DNA of 11,951 nucleotides from the NCBI GenBank assembly GCA_016256075.1, contig SDVU01000611.1:1-11951 (forward strand), in the 5' to 3' direction. Every line of letters begins with the position of its first letter. Positions within the stretch are counted from its first letter, which is position 1. Both the position numbers and the translations under genes were made by a program. The notes under the pieces are model-generated. The model was not told the origin of the DNA. It did not search any database and was given only the letters and a program-made list of their open reading frames with translations. Origin of the DNA: Dictyocoela muelleri (Eukaryota > Microsporidia). This document shows positions 8,812 to 11,951 of the stretch, in pieces.

Positions 8812-9053
8812 ATCTATAAATCTGGCAAAATAGGTCTATAGGTTTGAAAAGGAGGGGTTAACTTTGAGAAAAAGGGTTTATCACTTTGAAAAAGAGGGTA
8901 ACTTTAAAAGGTGTTTATCACTTTGAAAAAAGGAGTTTATAACGTGGAAAATGGGGGTCTATAATTTAAAATGGGTATAACTCGGAAAACACTTGTATAA
9001 CTTTGAAAAATGTGTTAATTACTTCTAAAAAATAAGTCTATAACTATGAAAAG
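8812..9053. repeat. Tandem array 'tataactttgaaaaatgtg', right mirror arm
   Basis: About eleven variable units are the reverse complement of the array at 8072-8270 (ttatcactttgaaaaa, tataactttgaaaaatgtg). The outer 17 bp at 9037-9053 is an exact inverted match to 8072-8088, so together they form an inverted pair about 980 bp across. Confidence 0.75.
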
Positions 9054-9097
9054 CCTTGTAAAAAAAAGAAAATTTTAAGTCGATGGCTAATTTTTGA

Positions 9098-9175
9098 GCC
9101 GAATTGTGGGGCATATTTTGGGGCGAATTTTGGGGCGAATTTTGGGGCGAATTTTGGGGCGAATTTTTGGGGAGA
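9098..9175. repeat. G-rich 14-bp tandem array near the right end
   Basis: About six units of ggggcgaatttt are related to the left array (ggggcgaattac) and lie in the same, not inverted, orientation. They lead into the right terminus, where ggggagaattttt-like words continue to 9291. Confidence 0.75.
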
Positions 9176-9187
9176 TTTTTTTTTTTT

Positions 9188-9214
9188 GGGGGGGAGGGGG
9201 AGGGAATTTGGGGG
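9188..9214 (+). other. G-quadruplex-type G-run cluster
   Basis: Four G runs (7, 5, 3 and 5 G) are separated by loops of 1, 1 and 5 bases, which satisfies the usual four-tract quadruplex pattern. It lies about 77 bp inside the right end of the composite element. Confidence 0.6.
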
Positions 9215-9293
9215 CTTTAGTACAAATAAGAAAAATTTAAAAAAAATTTAGTGGAGAATTTTTGGGGAGGAAAATTTCGGGGTAAAAACTGTA

Positions 9294-9342
9294 TTTATGA
9301 AAATTTTTGTATATATTTTCGAAAATTTTTGTATATATTAAT
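9294..9342. repeat. 22-bp minisatellite, right part (two units)
   Basis: Two units, tttatgaaaatttttgtata and cgaaaatttttgtatatatt, continue the array at 7358-7469 across the inserted composite element. Confidence 0.85.
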
Positions 9343-9611
9343 GCATGACCTTGTAAATCAGAATCATCTTTTTTCTTCTTATATGTGCGATTTTTTTTCC
9401 AGAGGAGATAGAAACCCGAAGTAGATATTTTTTTACCACTAATTTACCTAGATGCGTCTCCGAACTATTATAACATCTGAAGAGTTCTTTTTGCTTCATC
9501 GACGACATGTTAGACTAACACTTAATCATCCATACTACACTTTAATAGCCATATATTATAATATATTTCTATATTTATTTACCGCTTGATGTCAATTCCA
9601 ATTATTAAAGT
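9343..9611. other. Unassigned stretch
   Basis: This is AT-rich but slightly more complex sequence than elsewhere. There is no open frame of useful length on either strand and no match to the other repeats in the window, apart from ttccaattattaaag at 9596-9610, which recurs at 2726-2740 and may be chance in such DNA. Confidence 0.35.
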
Positions 9612-9688
9612 TAAGTAAGCGGTATTTGAACCGCGATTCTTAAGTTTTCATTTAGGAGTGTCTACCACTGTGCTATCGGGCTTAATTA
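9612..9688 (-). pseudogene. tRNA-like sequence (tRNA pseudogene or SINE head), minus strand
   Basis: Read on the minus strand, the block starts aagcccgatagcacagtggt, with A-box match tagcacagtgg, and has the B box ggttcaaatac at normal distance. A T-arm of four pairs (gcgg/ccgc) forms with an 8-base loop, one base longer than standard. An anticodon stem of about four pairs is possible, but the acceptor stem does not close. It resembles a degenerate tRNA-derived repeat more than a working tRNA. The anticodon is not assignable with confidence. Confidence 0.4.
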
Positions 9689-9699
9689 TTTAGAAATAT

Positions 9700-10425
9700 T
9701 TTTTAGGAGGAACGAGTTTACAGGTCAAGATTTCTGGTCGAAAACCCGTAAAATTAACCCGGGCGAGTTTCCGGACGAATCATCCTGATACCTAGGAGAA
9801 AACGTCTCCTTGTTTATCATATTAGACTCGGTCTTAATAATATATAGCACACAGGAACAACTGTATATTAATACTATTGTCCTGCCCAATATAAAACTTG
9901 AGATTAAATTAAGAAGGTTCCTGATCTGTCAAATTTCGACTTATTAAAAAATTAAAAGACAAAAAAACCTTTTAGATTTCTCAAATAAGCGGAATGTCGT
10001 TATATTTTGATAATTCTCACACATTTTTAAATATAAAAGAAACCACATTTTGATATACCATATGCGGAATTTAAAAACATCGAAATTCTAACAGATTAAC
10101 AAAATACAAACGTACTCACAAGAAGCCATTCCCGGGTGATGACATTTCCATCTGGATGAACTCCCAAAATAAATCAATTTCAAGATTTTTTTGATCATTT
10201 CTAACTATCCCCCGTAAAAACACATTTATAAACTCCCCAGAAAAAAAAATTAATATATACGTTTTTTTGCAGGACATCAATCAACATAATGGTTGAGTCG
10301 CAACTCAGCCACAGTAGGCTGCAGATGCGACATTCTCACCTCCCCCCCCCCAGGAAAAAAACAAGTCCTGATTGTTAGATAATGTCTCAAAATTTTGAAA
10401 ATGTGATATCAAAGTGAAAAAACAA
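9700..10425. other. Unassigned stretch with short GC-richer islands
   Basis: Positions 9725-9815 are richer in G+C (aacccgggcgagtttccgga) and include a 6-bp stem aggaga/tctcct at 9794-9810. Positions 10110-10170 hold a second complex patch. On the minus strand that patch reads ILGVHPDGNVITREWLLV, next to a gtgagt that would suit a splice donor, but no other exon can be attached and I recognise no family. Positions 10290-10310 form a small stem (gttgagt/actcagc). A run of eleven C lies at 10341-10351. These look like worn repeat or gene fragments. Confidence 0.35.
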
Positions 10426-10686
10426 GGTAGTCTAACGAGTTAAGTTCTTGGTAAAAATTGAGCTTAAAAAATTTTAAAGTTAATTTACTTAAAATTATTT
10501 TTTAATTAAGAAATCGGTAACAATTTTATATATTTCATTTATATATTTCAGTATATTTAACAAACTGAACATACTAAATATAGAAAAAAAAATGAAATTT
10601 TAAAAAATTGATACAGGAAATTAATCAGAAAAAAGTTGAATATTTTATTTTATATTTTAAGCTCAATTTTTATCAGGTATTCTACC
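10426..10686. repeat. Diverged fold-back element (MITE-like), family B
   Basis: The left arm starts ggtagtcta (10426) and contains taaaaattgagcttaaaa at 10452-10469. The right arm mirrors it, with ttttaagctcaattttta at 10655-10672 and end tctacc at 10686. Inner segments also pair (gtaacaattttatatatttc against its mirror near 10590-10615), and the centre carries ttcagt...actgaa. Length is about 261 bp. Identity between arms is moderate, so it is older than the hairpin at 11046. No target duplication was seen. Confidence 0.6.
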
Positions 10687-10900
10687 AATTGGAGTAACGA
10701 TATTTTATATAATGACCCGTCTGATATATTTTTTTTATATAAAATTTGTGAATGATATTCTTATTCATAAAAATTGTTCGCCAATAGAATTGAAATACAT
10801 GGCAAGTCTTTTTGAAAAAAAAATTGATTTAAAGATTTAATGTAAAATTAAAAAAATTGTAAAATTATTAGAATATTAAATTGATTTTTATTGTCAGAAG

Positions 10901-10998
10901 CGAAAAAACACATCTCGCGAAAAACACATTTCGCGAAAAACACATTTCGCAAAAAAACACATTTCGCAAAAAACACATTTCGCAAAAAACACACATTT
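10901..10998. repeat. 16-17-bp minisatellite containing cgcgaaaaacacattt
   Basis: About six units begin cgaaaaaacacatct, then cgcgaaaaacacattt, and later cgcaaaaaacacattt. The early units create the palindrome TTTCGCGAAA at unit junctions; the later ones have lost a G. A 66-codon open frame across it encodes only the repeat (KTHFAKNTFRKK) and runs into the neighbouring hairpin, so it is not a gene. Confidence 0.8.
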
Positions 10999-11045
10999 AA
11001 TTTATTAATGTTTTTTGATCTAAAAAACTTAAAATTGTTTCAATA

Positions 11046-11357
11046 CAAATTTGGGTTCTTACCAGGCCACCAGCCTCCCCTAAAAAAGTAAAGTCCCAGT
11101 CCCATGAGCATAAAACATATTTTATATATGAAATAAGCTTAAAATGACGATATCTTTCCAAATATGAAAGAATTATATCATAAGAAGATTTTATAAGGGG
11201 GTTCTAGAATCTTCTTATGATATAATTCTTTCATATTTGGAAAGATATCGTCATTTTAAGCTTATTTCGTATATGAAATATGTTTTATGCTATGGGACTG
11301 GGACTTTACCCTTTTTAGGGGGGGGGGGGCAGATGGCCCTGTTAGAACCCAAATTTG
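11046..11357. repeat. Long fold-back element (MITE-like), family C, 312 bp
   Basis: The left arm 11046-11190 and right arm 11208-11357 are inverted copies around a 17-base loop (11191-11207). The inner 105 bp, from cagtccc to taagaagatt, differ at only about three places (around 97% identical). The outer 45 bp are less alike (caaatttgggttct, then aggccaccagcc against gggccatctgcc). A G run of 12 or more near 11327-11339 stands opposite shorter C sequence on the left. The left edge is preceded by TA, and the right edge is followed one base later by TA, compatible with a TA-duplicating Tc1/mariner-type parent (inference). No coding capacity. Confidence 0.8.
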
Positions 11358-11384
11358 CTAGGAATCGAAAAACATACAGTTAAA

Positions 11385-11410
<26 letters not shown>
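11385..11410. repeat. (AT)13 microsatellite
   Basis: This is an uninterrupted AT dinucleotide run just right of the family C hairpin. A 63-codon frame reads across it (IYIYIYIY) and is not credible as a gene. Confidence 0.9.
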
Positions 11411-11415
<5 letters not shown>

Positions 11416-11600
11416 CCTTTTTCATAATGAATTTATATTACGCGAAAACATACAATTTATATATTTTATATAAAATCAAACCCATGGTAAAAAAAATAAT
11501 AATAAAAAATAATGAAGAAAAAGATAATTTCATAAAATTCTTATAAATATGAATTTCCCGAAGGGTCGAAAAAAAGAGATTTTATAAAAAGGTAGGTTTT

Positions 11601-11918
11601 ATGATTAATGAAAACGATGAATTGAAAATTTTTGAAAATTTTAATTATAAAATTTTTATTGGTGATTGGGAAAAAAATAAAAGAGCAATTATTTTGTTTT
11701 TTTTTCATCAACCATCACATATATGTGCCGACAAGATGTTTATCAAAATTTCAAATGAATATTATGGAATAAAAAGAGATTCCGTGAGAGAATATGCGGT
11801 GTGCATCAACTCGCCGCGGCGAGTTGATGCACCAGTCAAATATTGGCAAAAATTGCTTTTTTGCATCAACTCGTCGCGGAGGCGAGTTGATGTGGTATTT
11901 TTATTGTTTAAAATATAA
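11601..11918 (+). CDS. Orphan hypothetical protein, 105 aa, C-terminal third made of palindromic repeats
   Basis: I do not recognise this protein. The frame starts at ATG 11601 (MINENDELKIFENFNYK) and is mixed and charged for about 65 residues. It includes a hydrophobic patch, RAIILFFFHQPSHICADK, but no clear signal peptide or domain. From residue 67 it is dominated by two translated copies of a GC-rich palindrome, giving CINSPRRVDAP and CINSSRRRVDV, before it ends at 11918. Those copies use codons very unlike the A/T-rich N-terminal part and look inserted. An in-frame stop lies shortly upstream, and a gtaggt just before the ATG could be a splice donor, so it may instead be an exon or a chance frame. 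It is the only non-repetitive frame here worth keeping, at low confidence. Confidence 0.25.
   Translation: MINENDELKIFENFNYKIFIGDWEKNKRAIILFFFHQPSHICADKMFIKISNEYYGIKRDSVREYAVCINSPRRVDAPVKYWQKLLFCINSSRRRVDVVFLLFKI
11801..11832. repeat. Perfect 32-bp GC-rich palindrome
   Basis: Positions 11801-11816, gtgcatcaactcgccg, are followed at once by their exact reverse complement, so the whole 32 bp reads the same on both strands. A shorter relative lies 31 bp downstream. Its G+C content contrasts sharply with the surrounding AT-rich frame. Confidence 0.9.
11864..11892. repeat. Second GC-rich palindrome, imperfect
   Basis: The stem catcaactcg (11864-11873) pairs with cgagttgatg (11883-11892) around a 9-base centre, tcgcggagg. 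It shares the stem of the perfect palindrome at 11801-11832, so both belong to one small repeat family. Confidence 0.85.
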
Positions 11919-11951
11919 TATGTCGCGCGCTGTGCAGTATACGCACATCGT

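Larger units (their letters stand above)
7470..9291. mobile_element. Composite TA-flanked element (Tc1/mariner/pogo-like ends) made of tandem and inverted arrays
   Basis: The left end is CAGTGCCCCCCGTTAAATTC at 7470. The right end read inward on the minus strand is CAGTTTTTACCCCGAAATTT at 9291. Both are flanked by TA (7468-7469 and 9292-9293). Left and right flanks are halves of one 22-bp minisatellite, and taking out 7470-9291 plus one TA restores tttttgtata followed by tatttatgaaaa, exactly the repeat period. CAGT ends with TA duplication are typical of the Tc1/mariner/pogo group (established knowledge); the family assignment is inference because no transposase is encoded. The inside, in order: G-rich 12-13-bp array (7520-7787), 220-bp hairpin (7850-8071), 'ttatagacaca' array (8072-8270), inverted 'gggtta' units (8311-8406), direct 'gggtta' units (8408-8786), mirror of the 'ttatagacaca' array (8812-9053), G-rich 14-bp array (9098-9175) and a G-quadruplex-like run. 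The layout recalls fold-back elements whose arms are tandem arrays. Confidence 0.75.

Noticed and set aside
10891-11091. 66-codon frame with KTHFAKNTFRKK repeats
   Set aside because: It is a translation of the 16-17-bp minisatellite, running on into the family C hairpin.
11355-11546. 63-codon frame upstream of the orphan protein
   Set aside because: It starts in the hairpin edge and crosses the (AT)13 microsatellite. The lysine-rich end gives no family signal, and joining it to the frame at 11601 would need an unproven intron.

Overview
This window is very AT-rich eukaryotic DNA with no intact host gene that I can recognise. What can be read is almost all mobile-element debris: two Merlin (IS1595/ISXO2-like) DNA-transposon remains, several fold-back (MITE-like) palindromes, a composite 1.8-kb TA-flanked element built from tandem arrays, free-standing minisatellites, and two tRNA-like sequences with Pol III A and B boxes. 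Merlin, MITEs and minisatellites in such low-GC DNA fit a microsporidian or an AT-rich fungus such as a glomeromycotan. This is inference: no rRNA, housekeeping gene or intron settles it.

Layout. 1-186: tRNA-like sequence followed by a GC-rich island. 187-3470: AT-rich DNA with no supportable gene. 3471-3760 and 4982-5268: two copies of one palindromic MITE family. They bracket 3839-4530, a heavily decayed Merlin transposase in which the zinc ribbon, the first acidic motif, the middle motif and the third acidic motif are still readable in order. 5715-6813: a second, better preserved Merlin element with matching 27-bp ends and a catalytic domain open from 6189, but a broken N-terminal half.

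6882-7347: a 21-22-bp minisatellite of about 22 units. 7358-7469 plus 9294-9342: a 22-bp minisatellite split by a 1,822-bp insertion (7470-9291). The insertion has CAGT...ACTG ends, a TA duplication and a nested internal layout: G-rich arrays near both ends, a 220-bp hairpin, and arrays arranged as mirror images around a centre near 8407. Removing it with one TA restores the 22-bp period exactly, so it is a real insertion.

9343-10425: mostly unassigned, with a minus-strand tRNA-like sequence at 9612-9688. 10426-10686 and 11046-11357: two more fold-back elements, the second with about 97% matching inner arms. 10901-10998: a 16-17-bp minisatellite containing TTTCGCG. 11601-11918: an orphan reading frame of 105 codons whose last third contains two copies of a GC-rich palindrome.

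These elements do not form a pathway. The theme is inverted and tandem repetition: at least five independent hairpin-capable units, two palindromes, and a composite element whose subterminal array resembles its own terminal repeat.
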